From Pyrenula massariospora (taxonomy: Eukaryota; Ascomycota; Eurotiomycetes; Pyrenulales; Pyrenulaceae), in NCBI GenBank assembly GCA_021030905.1, contig JAGFMI010000001.1, forward strand, positions 3,019,230 through 3,083,229: 64,000 bases of DNA, written 5' to 3'. Made by a program: the position numbers and the translations under genes. This document shows, one piece after another, positions 33,307 through 44,777 of this stretch. The first letter of the stretch is position 1. Every line of letters starts with the position of its first letter. The notes below the pieces were generated by a model. It searched no databases. It saw only the letters and a list, made by a program, of their open reading frames with translations, and was not told the origin of the DNA.

Positions 33307-34944
33307 TTACCGCCTCGCCTTCGCGGGCGACCGCTCCGCCTCCTCGACCTCCCCGATCTTCCGCTTCTGGCTGCCGCCCCAGTTCAGGAGGCCGCGGAAG
33401 TAGCTTCCTTGGGTGGGCTGGTCGGGTGTTTGGGTTTGGGTTTTGTCTGGGGCTGTGGTGGGTGGGTGGTTAATTCGTTATTGCTATCTTGTTGGAGAGG
33501 GGGTGAGGTGAGAGGGTAGGGAAGGGGGGTTTAGCAGACGTACCAACCGCCGTGCCGTTGGCGCTGGCATGGATCTCGCCTTCGTCGTCGCTGGCGTCGG
33601 TTGAGTTGGTGGTGTGGGTGTGGCCGTTCGGTTTAGGTTTGGGTTTGGGGTTGCGGGCTGAGAACCAGTCGTCTTCTTCCGGGGGGTGAGGGGATGAGGA
33701 TGAGGATGCGTCTGAGTCGGAGTCGGAAGGGGAGGTGGAGGCGGAGTCTGAGCGAGAGTCGCTGTTGTCTTCGAGTTCGGCGGCGTCCAGGGGGGCGTAG
33801 GCGTCGTTCGTGGTTGGTTGGTCGGATTCGTCTTCTTCGTCACCTTCTTCTTCTTGCTCTTCGTCTGAGTCTTCTTCCGGCTCTTCTTCCTCTTCCTCCT
33901 CGTCGTCGTCTTCGCTCTTCTCGTTATTGTCTTCTTCGTTGTTATCTTCTCGACCATCCTCACGATCGGAATGATTGCTTTCGACTTTGTCTTCAGCTAA
34001 CCAGGGATCTATGACATGGCTTTGATTAGTACCAAATGTAGTGGTCTGTTGAACAAGTCAGGAACGGGGAGGAAGTGGGCAAACCTACCTGTAATGAGAT
34101 CACGAACTGGCACATGAGGCTTCCTCTTCGGTGTCGCTTCATTTTCTTTATTCGAATCTAAATGGCCCGATTTCCTCCTACCACCGGTAGAGATCACAAA
34201 CTGCCCGTGTTCCGTGACCGACATATCGCCCTCTTCGTAGCGCTCGGCAAGGTCCCTCTCGAGAGCTCGTATCCATTGCGGGACGATGAGGGGTTGGTTA
34301 TCCCGTGCTTTGATCGCATTCCGAATCGCACGCTTGGCGCCATCTCTGCCATGGAGGATCGGAAATTCAAGCCCGTAGTGGATGCACTGTGCGAGGTAGA
34401 AGCTGAACGAATAGTCTCTGCTTGGGGGCGGGTCTTGGTAAGCAGCATCACGGACGGCACCACTGCGGGTCTTTTGCGGTTCCCATGCCGTTAAGTACTT
34501 GAGACCGCGGGTGTCTGCTCTAGGGTGGAGTTCGTAGTTAGTTGGTAGAGGGAGGAGAGATTCCTTGACGATCGTGCCGTAAACGTCTTCGGTGTAGGAC
34601 AACGGGGCATAACCGGGTGTGGGAATTCGGACCAAAAGGCCGCGTTCGTGGCAGTAAAGGAAGCGGGACGTAGCGCGGAACGATTCTGGGACGGAGCTTG
34701 CTAGAGCGTGCGGTGGGGGAGGAGTCGTGGGAGACGGTAATGAAGAGGAGGAATCTGACAGTGGACTTGAGTTTCGGGACCGGGTTGCTGTAGGTGGTTA
34801 AGCTGTGATCAACAAGAAAGAGGATCGGCACATGTAAAGAGCTTCAAATAAGTCGGCACACTCTAAGACCGGCTAAATGATAAATCGAAACCGCAGATAT
34901 CATAGAGTTGTCAAGATGAGCAACTTACCTGGTTCATCGTCCAT
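33307..34944 (-). CDS. Acidic, Ser-rich nuclear-type protein, family not recognised
   Basis: Minus strand, four exons: 34944-34929 (16 nt, MDDEP), 34787-34089, 34008-33544 and 33452-33307. They sum to 1326 nt, 441 residues, with each junction in phase 1. After the tiny first exon comes a Ser/Pro region (RNSSPLSDSSSSLPSP), then a globular block, residues about 40-200, with FRATSRFLYCHERGLLVRIP, TRGLKYLTAWEPQKT and YLAQCIHYGLEFPILHGRDG. The third exon is highly acidic (runs of Glu/Asp, NNEEDNNEKSEDDDEEEE). The last exon ends GSYFRGLLNWGGSQKRKIGE and a basic tail (SPAKARR) that could be a nuclear signal. Acid and basic tails suggest a chromatin or nuclear protein; this is inference. Frames in the neighbouring phase over the acidic exon are shadows. 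Confidence 0.75.
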
Positions 34945-36452
34945 GTCTGCACTTTCAGTCTTTTGAAATTCCTGCCTCGAAACCGAGAGGCAGAATTACA
35001 GATCAGAGATTGGAGTTAAGACAGCTGGACGGCGCAGGACAAGTAAGTGTTGGAGATTGTCTAGGTAAAAATTTCTAGACGAGAAGTACTTCAAACAATG
35101 CGCCGATTCAATCACCGTAGAAATATCCAATGCGGCGGAGTAACGGCGCAATGAATTCCAGTATTTTCAGTATAATCGGTCATACTTCTCAAGCAACGGT
35201 ATTTCCGCTTTCAAGTTCACGACATTAAGACAAGGCTACTTTTCCCGCTGTCCTCCGTGATAAGCGATCGATGAATGAAGTCTCACTGGGGCGGAACATT
35301 CCGCAAGTGAAGGCGCGGCTGTCGCGCTGCAGAGACGCGTTTCAGGTACGCGAAGGAGCCAAGCTTTTGATTCTTGGCAAGCTCCGTCGATGGTTCATCT
35401 AATTCACGATGCAGCAGTAGACCAATTCCAGAGTATTTCGAGGTCTTTTCTTTGTAAATAACGAAGTCAGCCAGATGCCATTGACTCGAACTACCACCTA
35501 GCATCCGCTGGCACATCTATGACCTTGCCTACCTGACCCGTTTCTACCCTACAGTTTTCTACACCTTAAACGTTATGGTGCTTCAGGATTTATCGAGACC
35601 TGAATGACTCTTGACAAAGTCTGGAAGACCTTGAGAGTCTCTGTGAAGATCCCCTCTCGTCAGATGGTGCCTCTACCGCCGAAGAATAGCGAACGCTGAG
35701 GAAGAGTCCTTCCATGAACATGGTCTTGAATGCCTTTGAAGAAAACATCATGAGAGAGGACTGGATAGAGATGGTAGATCATGCCGTACGAAAGAGACTC
35801 TAACGCCGCATATTCAGAGACCTGACAGAAAGATGTAGATATTACTATGTATGATCGTCACAAAAAGGACCTTTAGCTATTAGGGACATGTCACCGATTC
35901 GGCTTTAGCGGTGGCTTTTATTCAACGTCCACCCCCTGGTATCTGATCTCATGCCGCTTATAAGCACTTCTGTAGTCATCGGCAATAGATGAAGGTTATA
36001 GCAGGTACACTAGCCCACACTTTTGATTGACTCGCTTCAAAATAGCGGACAACACCATTTCCCTCACAGTCGAACCTGGCCTCCTGCATGTGACCTCGGC
36101 CAAGGTCGGGTCTTTTTGGATCATTTTCTCCCCCGCAATCTTCCTCTTCCCCACATCGTCCTTTTCTTCTCCTCCTTCAACCCACTGCTAGCCAAGTTAG
36201 CCTGCACGTAAGAAGCAAGTCAGCTTCCATCTATGGCCGACAAAGCTTCCTTGATGCCGTCATCGGTGTAGCTTCCTCCAAAGATGTGCCTGTTCCTGAT
36301 GCCGGCTGGGAATGGAAGGGCGCAGAAAAGGCGCCGCTCAGTATGTGGCGCAGAGGATACGTGAGCATTGTCATGTGTTTTAATCCCTCACATCACGACT
36401 CTAGGTGCCATTCTTTTGTCTTTCCTTCCTACGGTAATACTAGATTGTCAAG
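34945..36452. other. Intergenic stretch between divergent genes
   Basis: About 1.5 kb upstream of both the acidic nuclear-type gene and the carboxylesterase gene. It must hold their promoters. A minus-strand frame at 35283-35516 (77 codons) matches nothing I know. Confidence 0.5.
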
Positions 36453-38122
36453 ATGCGAAGTTCCCATGTTCTTGCTCTCTCGATTTTTGCTGCTTCGTGT
36501 GATTGCGTTGATCCACTAGTGAAGCTTGACTACAGCACATACCAAGGAACAGCATTACACAATGGTATTTCACAATGGTTGGGAATTAGGTATGCTGCAC
36601 CGCCGCTAGGTGACCTGAGATTCGCGGCGCCTCAAGATCCCCTTGTAACTGACGGCGTACAACCTGCTGATCAGGTAAGGGCAAGGCCGCAGATCATTAC
36701 AGACTTCAATTGATGCTCACGATTGCGCTCTAGCACGGATTGATCTGCCTTAGCACTCCTGGCAATACAGATCCAACCAGTAACACAACTTCGGAGGATT
36801 GCCTCTTCTTAGACGTATACGCGCCATCGAATGCAACTGCCTCCTCCAAATTTCCAGTCTTTTTCTTCATCCAAGGAGGGGGCTTCAATACCGACTCAAA
36901 TCCGAGTTTCAACGGGAGTGGGCTAATCCAGGCTTCTGGAAACAACATCATTGTTCTGAATTTCAACTACCGAGTCGGACCATATGGGTTTCTGGCAGCC
37001 AAAGAAGTCAAAAGCGTCAACAATGGACTGAAAGACCAAGTGAAGGCCCTTGAGTGGGTGCAAAAGTACATCTCTCAATTTGGCGGGGATCCTTCCCATG
37101 TGACCATAGGTGGCGATTCGGCAGGTGCGGCTTCAGTGACTTTGCTTCAGACAGCGTATGGCGGAAACCTCTCATCGTTATTCCATGCCTCGGCGGCAGA
37201 AAGCCAGAGCTTCGCAACAGTGAACACGATCGAGCAGGCACAATACCAATACAATAACCTCCTCATCCGCACAGAATGTGTCAACGCGAATGACACGCTT
37301 GCTTGCCTCCGGAGTATTGGCGCTGCAGACCTACAACGAGTCAATATCAACACCGCTTCACCTGGAGCCCAAATTCCGCCCCTATACATGTACGGCCCGG
37401 TGATTGACGGCGGGATCGTGCCCGACTACACCTACCGTACCTTCGCCCAAGGGAAATTCGTCAAGATCCCTACCATTTTCGGTGACGACACGAATGAGGG
37501 GACCATCTTCGTACCAAAAAATACTTCCTCCTTGGCAGATTCGGACACCTTCATCCAGGACCAATTCCCCGCCATCACCACCGGTCAATTACGTACAATC
37601 AATTCTCTATTCCCTAACCCGAATCTCAGCTTTCCTAATAGCGGCCCGTTCTGGCGCCAAGCAAGTAACGCGTACGGCGAGATTCGGTACATTTGTCCCG
37701 GCATATTCTGCTCTGACGCCTACGCCAATGTGTCTGGTCAACCAGTCTGGAACTACCGTTTTGCTGTACTCGACCCACAGCAGGAGGCTCAAGGATTGGG
37801 TACGCCGCATACGGTCGAGGTGAACGCCATCTGGGGCCCGGAGAATGTCAATGGCGGGGCACCGAGCTCTTATTCTCCCGGCGGTGTGAACGCGGCGATC
37901 GTTCCGCTCATACAAGGGTATTGGACGAGCTTCATCAGGGTATACGACCCGAATGTTTATCGGGTGGAGGGAGCGCCGATGTGGGAGGAGTGGAGTGCGG
38001 AGGAGAAAAGGAGGTTGATGTTTGCGACGCCGGCGGATGGGACGATGATGGAGAGCGTGCCGGAGGAACAAAAGGTAAGGTGTGCATACCTGAGCTCGAT
38101 TGGTGTGGACTTGCGACAATAG
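36453..38122 (+). CDS. Secreted type-B carboxylesterase/lipase
   Basis: Two exons: 36453-36674 and 36734-38122 (GTAAGG...CTCTAG), 536 residues. The N-terminus (MRSSHVLALSIFAASCDC) is a signal peptide. The family pattern follows: YQGTALHNGISQWLGIRYA, then SEDCLFLDVYAP, then the oxyanion-hole region FFIQGGGFN. Catalytic triad: Ser203 in GGDSAGA, Glu329 in DDTNEGT, His433 in GLGTPHTVEVN. All three are in their usual places. These enzymes hydrolyse carboxylic esters outside the cell; the exact substrate (lipid, sterol ester, plant ester, mycotoxin) cannot be read. The protein ends normally at EEQKVRCAYLSSIGVDLRQ. Nothing nearby suggests a pathway. Confidence 0.92.
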
Positions 38123-39800
38123 CAGAGTATGGGATGAGAGCTGGTGTTTCGATAATTAACTTTGAATTTTAGAGTTTGGACGAGTGACAGCAAGCCATGT
38201 GACATGTTTTGTTGCACAAGAAGCTATTGTCGATCACGATGATCATCAGATGCACAAATTTCATAGTCGATACCAATTATAGAGAATCTTCTTTGCGTTT
38301 CTTTTCCTCGTTGCAGATCCTCCAAATTGATCGACGATATGTGCCGGGGCGAAGTGCATGAGAACGCAATTTACCTTACGCGGCGATGCGGTCATGTGCA
38401 TGATACCTCCTATCTATTGGAAGGCGGAAATGTCGAAGCTTAAAAGTACACATCGCTATGCTATTTGTCTAACGAATGCATTATTATAGCAGCCATCCAA
38501 AGACCGATGGCTGTTCACAGCGTGGAAGACGCAGCAGCTGATTATCGATAGTCAGGAGAAGCTTTTTCGCAGCAACATTTCGCTGGTGGTGAAACGAAGC
38601 CAACCCGAGGTCGCAGGTTTCATGCTCGGGACGGCCGCCAGACTAGAAGAGGCACGCGGCCCAATTGGGTGGAGGGCCTTCGGGCATACAATTTCCCTCA
38701 GTAGGCGCGGGCAAGACATCTTAGGGATAGCACTTTGTCGTTCCTGATGAGAATGTTCACCTTCACGTCGAAAATCGTACAGACAAATTAGCATAGCTGT
38801 TGCGCCCAAAAAGGGAAAGATGCCTGCATCAGGTGCTTCAACCTGAAGACATTTCGTATCAGCCTCTCGACAAAAGCAAGCACGAATTACCGTATACGCC
38901 ATCCTACGCCTCCAGAAAACGTCAAATCTGCACGGCATGACAACGTCTGTGCCTGAGCCTCAGAGAGCAAGAGTGGCCACACCAAGGAGTGCAGGCTCGG
39001 CATCAAATCCTATCCAATGCTAATCTCCGATAGCGTAGTGCTGGGGCGAGCGGCAGCCCCCAGCTTCTCCCTGCCTCATGAATTGCCCCATGAAGGAAAT
39101 CGGAGGTGTGGCCCCCGACAGGAGCTGAACCATAGCCGGGTCAATCTTGAAGTAATCATGTGAAGGCTGTGAAGTAGCGAGCACAATTGTGTAATCATCG
39201 ATAAGGAGAAATTCATTCTGTTGTAAGGACGGCGAGGTCGTTCGCGATCAAGGCACCCCTGGCAAATCTTGCGACGGCCCGCAAATCCTCAAATGAGACG
39301 CTGTTCCGCACCACAGAGGGAGAGGGAGTCCACACACCCCCCAATTGTCAAGCAAAGCGAGTCTTGGAATCTGGGTGAACAGCCCCCGAACTCAGCATAG
39401 CGGCCTCTGCCCCCCGACCTGCCTCGTCCTGCTCTAGCTCCGACCACCTATTCGTCGTTTCTTGTTTAGCCAACTTTCCCTTTCCCTCTACCCGTTGACG
39501 AAGGACACCTGGACAACGCAGCAGCAGTGCAAAACCTGGTCCCAAGATCGCTGCGGCAGTTGAATGCCACCATTCAGACAACTTGTCAACGCATTCAGGT
39601 CCAGATAATTCAGCTCGCAGCGACCGCTGTGGCAGGGTACCGCCTCAATTCTGTGGATGCGCAAGCACCAACCTCCCTTCTTGATCGCCTGTTCGCAATC
39701 TATTCCAACACTCCCACGAACCGTTCTCGGTCTCATAATCATCGCATTGCGACAACGCAACATATCATAATTTTGAGTGGGAGAGGTCGGGGCTGCCACA
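38123..39800. other. Intergenic stretch upstream of the Chs7-like gene
   Basis: About 1.7 kb. A minus-strand frame at 38552-38938 (128 codons) and a plus-strand one at 39527-39886 are not recognisable and have no supporting features. The second overlaps the start of the Chs7-like gene in another phase. The last 400 bases are probably promoter and leader. Confidence 0.5.
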
Positions 39801-40923
39801 ATGCCAACGCAATACGTAAGTCAACCTCAACTCCAGGCGATTGGGCTGTGCTAATTGGTGCTGTTCACAGGGCAATTTCCATGTGAGCTCTTACAGCTTT
39901 ACCACTTTTTACCGCCTCTGAACAAAATTTTAATAGGACTTCTGTCGGGATACCACATTACCAGTCTGCAATGTATGTCACTTGTCGCTACAACACTCTT
40001 TCTGCACGACGGTGCTGTGGACCGAACCCCAACTAATACCCGTCGTAGCTCTTCATCCCAAATAATCAACCACCAAACAAACTATATGGCGGCTGCGCTT
40101 TGACTGGCATCGCTCTCAGCCATGGCAGAAATCTGGGGAATCTTGGTACGTCTGCCTGGCCGAACCTCTGCCAACAATTCTAACCCATGCAGGCGGCATC
40201 CTATTATGTGGCATCGCCATTGTAACAGCTATCTTCCTCCTCCTCCTTTCCGAACGCAAAGTCGCCGCCGTCGGCCGACGAGAAATACAACTCTTCCTTC
40301 TGGGCTACATCGTAATATCAATCTGCGAAATTTTCACTGTAGGAGCATTTCCTCTCGACTCTAAAGTGCGGAAAGGGTTCACTGCAGTGCACATCGCTTC
40401 CATCTCATCGACAATATGGATTCTCCTTCTTAACGCTCTTGTCGGCTTCCAACTCCTCGATGACGGTACCCCGCTCAGCATCGGCCTGATTCTCGGCAGC
40501 GCCGGTGCCATCTTTATCGGCGTTGGATATATTTCACTCGACACAGCCTTCTCGTGGACCGGCTTCTGGGATAGCAGCTACAGCCCTCCAAATCGGAGCT
40601 ATGCTCTTTATACCACATATCTTCTCTTTCCTCTCGTCTGCCTCTTCCTCTTCTTCGTCCTCGAGACCGTTCTCGTCCTTCGTGTGCTTGGCGAAAGGAA
40701 ACCGATGCTCTACCTCACCTCTGCCATGCTCCTCTTTGCGATCGGACAGATCTTTGACTTCATCGCCAGCCCGCACATCTGTGATGGCGTTCATGGGAAG
40801 ATCAATGGGGAGTTCTTTGAGACGCTTTTCACGTTATTTAGTGTCGTGATGGTATGGGTATTTTGGGCGAGCATTACAGAGGATGAGTGGCCGGCGGCCC
40901 CCGTGGGTGGGGCGTATACTTGA
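39801..40923 (+). CDS. chs7: Chs7-family chitin synthase export chaperone
   Basis: Five exons: 39801-39815, 39871-39882 (12-nt micro-exon), 39937-39972, 40049-40145 and 40193-40923. All junctions have GT...AG, and the total is 891 nt, 296 residues. The N-terminus is MPTQYGNFHDFCRDTTLPVC, an arrangement I know from Chs7-like proteins. About seven membrane helices follow, e.g. GILLCGIAIVTAIFLLLLS, LYTTYLLFPLVCLFLFFVLE and VVMVWVFWASI. Family markers are AVGRREIQLFLLGY, NALVGFQLLDDGTPLS and FAIGQIFDFIASPHICDG. Chs7 sits in the ER and is needed to export a chitin synthase (Chs3 in yeast) to the surface. Moulds may carry more than one member, so this could be a paralogue. It lies 580 bases upstream of an alpha-amylase on the same strand. 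Confidence 0.9.
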
Positions 40924-41506
40924 CAGATTCTTCTACAAAAAGCAACATAATTTAATGAATTTGACGGCATTTTAGCTTCGGTGTTTCTGAGCCCGCTCGG
41001 TGAGCATTTAGCATTTTTCGGCAATACGCGCAGCTGGGACGGAAAGGGCAGAAAACGAGAGGGGAAGACGTCGAAGCGAACGAGCTACTCCCAGGGTCGA
41101 TTTAGATGCGCAGTTGGATATCTATGCCTAATGAGCGCTAATTTGACATGTGAACTGTGTTTCGACCAAGCTGTCAAGCGAGCTACTATGATAAATACGT
41201 CAGTTAGAAATCTTACATCAATGTCACTTTGAGGACGCGTCAAATTAGGAACGCATAAAATAAAAAAGTCATAAAGCATTGGCATGCTGACCAATTCCAA
41301 GTTGAATTCTGTTGGCCAATAAATGGTGCCTGAGTTCATTGAGTGAACGGTACCTGCCAAGCCCATGACGTATCAGTTGCAGCTCAAAAGTCAATTATTT
41401 TGAGCTCTCAACAGTGGGGAGCTCTATAGTATCCTACACCCAACATCTCCGCCGCAACCCGACTTCTTCTTCTCCTTGTACATATTTTTCCTCTATTCTT
41501 CCCATA
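40924..41506. other. Intergenic stretch between Chs7-like and amylase genes
   Basis: About 580 bases between two genes on the same strand. The 60 bases before the amylase ATG are pyrimidine-rich (CTTCTTCTTCTCCTTG). No gene seen. Confidence 0.5.
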
Positions 41507-43849
41507 ATGGATCGGCTCAAAGATTCGTTTGAGAAGCTTTCTCATTCTTCAGCCACCCAATCCTCCAATTCAACATCCTCCGTCCCTCCTGTCCCTCCCC
41601 GTCCCTCATCCTCCCACTACCAACCTCCTTCGATCCCCACCTCCTCCGGTCCGGGCCCTTTCCCTCCTACAAATCATACCCTCTTCGAAGCCTTCGAATG
41701 GTACATACCCAGCCCTACTCCTAAACATCCTTCACACTGGTCCCGCCTAACCCGCGCCCTGCCCTCTCTTGCCGCTATCGGCATAGACACCATCTGGATC
41801 CCACCCGCCTCTAAGGCCGGCTGGCATGGCTCCAATGGATATGATGTCTATGATCTATATGACCTTGGAGAGTTTGAACAAAAGGACGCGGTGGCTACGA
41901 AGTGGGGGACGAGGAGGGAGTTGGAAAAGATGGTTGATGTGGGGAAGAAGGTGGGCGTTGGGGTGCTATGGGATGCTGTGTTTAATCACAAGGCGGGGGC
42001 AGATTATAGTGAGAGGGTAGAAGGTGTGAGAATTGATCCGAAAGGTAAGTGACATTCAGCAGAGTAGTGTGCATTTGCTTGATGATGTGATGATCTAGTT
42101 GTTCGCTCGGATAGCTGACAAGACCTTTCATGCAGATCGGAAGAAAGAGATTGGAAAGCCTGGAGAAATCGAGACTTGGACCGGCTTTAACTTCCCAGGC
42201 AGGAAAGGAAGACACAGTCCATTTCGGTGGAACTGGAGTCATTTCAATGGCACAGATTACAATCACAAGACAAAAGAGAGTGGAATTTGGAGATTTACAG
42301 GGCCAGGGAAGAACGGGTGGGCGAAAGATGTCTTCGATGAGCCAGGTCTCGGAAACTACGACTTTTTGTGAGTTAGGTGCGGCCACAGGAGGATGGCTTA
42401 GGCCACGAGCATAGCGCGACCTTATACACCGATGCTGATACGATACAGAATGTTTTCCAACATCGACCATCTCAACCCAGAAGTCCGCGCCGAGCTCTGT
42501 CACTGGGGCGAATGGTTGGCCTCTCAATTTCCCCTAGCAGGTATCCGCTTCGACGCTATCAAACACTATTCCGAGAACTTCCTGCGATACTTCATACACC
42601 ACATGGACCAGGGCCCTGGGAGAAACTGGTTTCTTGTTGGTGAGTATTGGTGGGCGGATGCGAAGGTGCTAAGCGGAGTGGTAGATCGGTTTGGTGGCCG
42701 ATTGAAGTTGTTTGATGTGCCGCTCGTGGAGAATTTGTCGAATATGAGTATAGCAAGGAAAGGAGATTTGAGGGATATTTGGAGAGGTACACTGGCGGAG
42801 AGTAGGCCAGAGAATGCGGTGGTACCTAACACTCATTCTCTAACAACAGATAGGAGAGAGAGCTGACCATGCCACAGACTTTTGTGCAGAATCATGATAC
42901 GGTAAATCAAGATTGAACCAGCATTATTCTGGAAGGTTGTTGCTGATCCTAAGTAGCAAGACAGACAGGCTCTAGAGGTACGTGTCTTCCTTATTTTACT
43001 CTTGTCGTAAACGATTACTACGCGCTTTCTCATCTTGTGCCCAAATTGCCCTTTTATTCTCTTTAATAATGCCCCTCGATTAACTTATTTGATTCTCTTT
43101 GCACCTTTGCCTAAGAGTCTCCATTTCCAGCACTTATCCTCGTTCACAATTCTAAGATCAAAACTCCCACTAACCTCTCGCTCCCCTCCAGACACCCATT
43201 CGGCCATGGTTCCTCCCTCACGCCTACTGCCTCATCCTCCTCCACCATCTCTCCCATCACCCATGCGTTTTCTACGGTGACCTCTACGGCACTTGCGGGC
43301 CTCCACCCCTCAACGCCCCTCCTCCACCTCCCTCTTCCAACTTCACGCAGATTTTCAATCCCCCGGCTATGGGCGGCGCCATCCTTCACAAGCTTACCCT
43401 TGCCAGAAAGCTGTATGCCTACGGCCAACAGCATGACTTTTTCGATAGTCCAAGCTGTGTAGGATGGACGAGGACAGGTCACCAAGCTCACTCGGGAGGG
43501 AGTGGCTTAGCGGTGGTACTAAATGCTGGGTGGGGATACAGCTGGAAGAGGATGTATGTTGGGCGGGACCGGAAAGGCCAGAGATGGGCTGATTTGGTTG
43601 GGTGGAGCTGGGGAGAGGTAATAATAGACGACAAGGGGTGGGGTGTATTTCCAGTACCAGCTAGAAGTGTGGGCGTGTGGACTGACAGAGCGGCGGCGGG
43701 GAGGGAATGGGTTGATGGATTCGAATTGTAAGTCTCATGCTGATTTTTTTTGTTGACACTGGCAATTGTTCTCTAATTTGACGGATGACTGACGAAGCTC
43801 TCTGCTTGGCAGCGACGACAATATCTACGGCCTTGATACGAAAAAATAG
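41507..43849 (+). CDS. Intracellular GH13 alpha-amylase, AMY1/AmyD-like
   Basis: Seven-exon model: 41507-42044, 42136-42367, 42449-42821, 42878-42901 (24 nt), 42957-42977 (21 nt), 43192-43727 and 43813-43849. The sum is 1761 nt, 586 residues. No signal peptide: it starts MDRLKDSFEKLSHSS and a Ser/Pro-rich leader. All four GH13 motifs are present. Region I is DAVFNH (Asp156), region II GIRFDAIKH (nucleophile Asp292), region III LVGEYWW (acid/base Glu322), and region IV FVQNHDT (Asp388, on the 24-nt micro-exon). The text LFEAFEWYIP and NGYDVYDLYDLGEF is that of the intracellular group with Histoplasma AMY1 and Aspergillus AmyD. Those take part in making cell-wall alpha-1,3-glucan, probably by supplying primers; here that role is inferred. 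An alpha-glucan synthase gene starts 13 kb downstream. Confidence 0.88.
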
Positions 43850-44777
43850 CGCAATATACCAGCACCAAAACATACCTTGGAGAAATTAAGTCCTTATTTT
43901 TAGACCTATGGACTTGCTTTTGTAATTTAATAATATTTAATGCGACCCATAGTACAGCTGCGTAGTCCTGGTTATAGCTTTTACATACCTGAGAAGATAC
44001 TTACGTAGGCATTTTATGTCTAGCATGATGTCAGATCGTACCCTCTAACTATTATGTCGCAACATGATCCTCTTGAAAAAAAATATCAAAGTGCGCAACA
44101 CTATCGGCGCGGTTCGGTCTTAAACATTTAGAAACTTCATTTAAAAAGCCAAATGTTCGTGGTGTCTAATCAGTCTCTAGCTAGTACACGTTCAGACCTT
44201 CAATCTAGGCCACCCTCATTCACAGAGCTCTGGCATCGGTTCCCCTAGTTCTGAGTCGTGGTATTGTTCCTCTGTCTGAGACTAAATTGGTAGATATAGT
44301 GGATGAAGAGAACTGCTAAATCCGGACCCATGCCGGTGGAAGGTCGTGCGAGCGCAACAATCAATTTTTTGTTCTTCATTCCGTCTGTCCGTGTCGAGCC
44401 TCCACCAACCTCACTTCTATCCAATAGCCCGACGCTCAGATTGTACTTTGATTCAAGCAATTGCAATGTTGTGCTTCCAACATGCTTCAACAGATGTTAC
44501 GGACCGGATGGATTCTGTGGGGGCCTGTCTGCACTTTTTGGACGCCTCTCTTCACTGGCATGGACCACCTGGCGGCCAAGGGAACACACAGCGTAAGACA
44601 TTCACGGAGGTTGGCCGAGACGGCAATGGCATTTGGGTGGTATAAGTAGCGAAAGCACGCCTTTACGACTGCTACGCAAACGATAGTCTGATACAGACAC
44701 CAGATTTCACATTCTCTATATCTTCATCGGCGTTCAAGACATCGTACAGAAGACGTTGGCTGAATACCTCTACAAGT
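43850..44777. other. Intergenic stretch, nothing recognised
   Basis: About 930 bases, AT-rich in its first half. Short frames at 44303-44650 lack supporting features. It precedes the secreted protein gene. Confidence 0.5.

Noticed and set aside
33484-33963. 159-codon Lys/Thr/Pro-rich minus-strand frame
   Set aside because: Neighbouring phase of the acidic exon, which joins in phase with its flanking exons; this frame does not.
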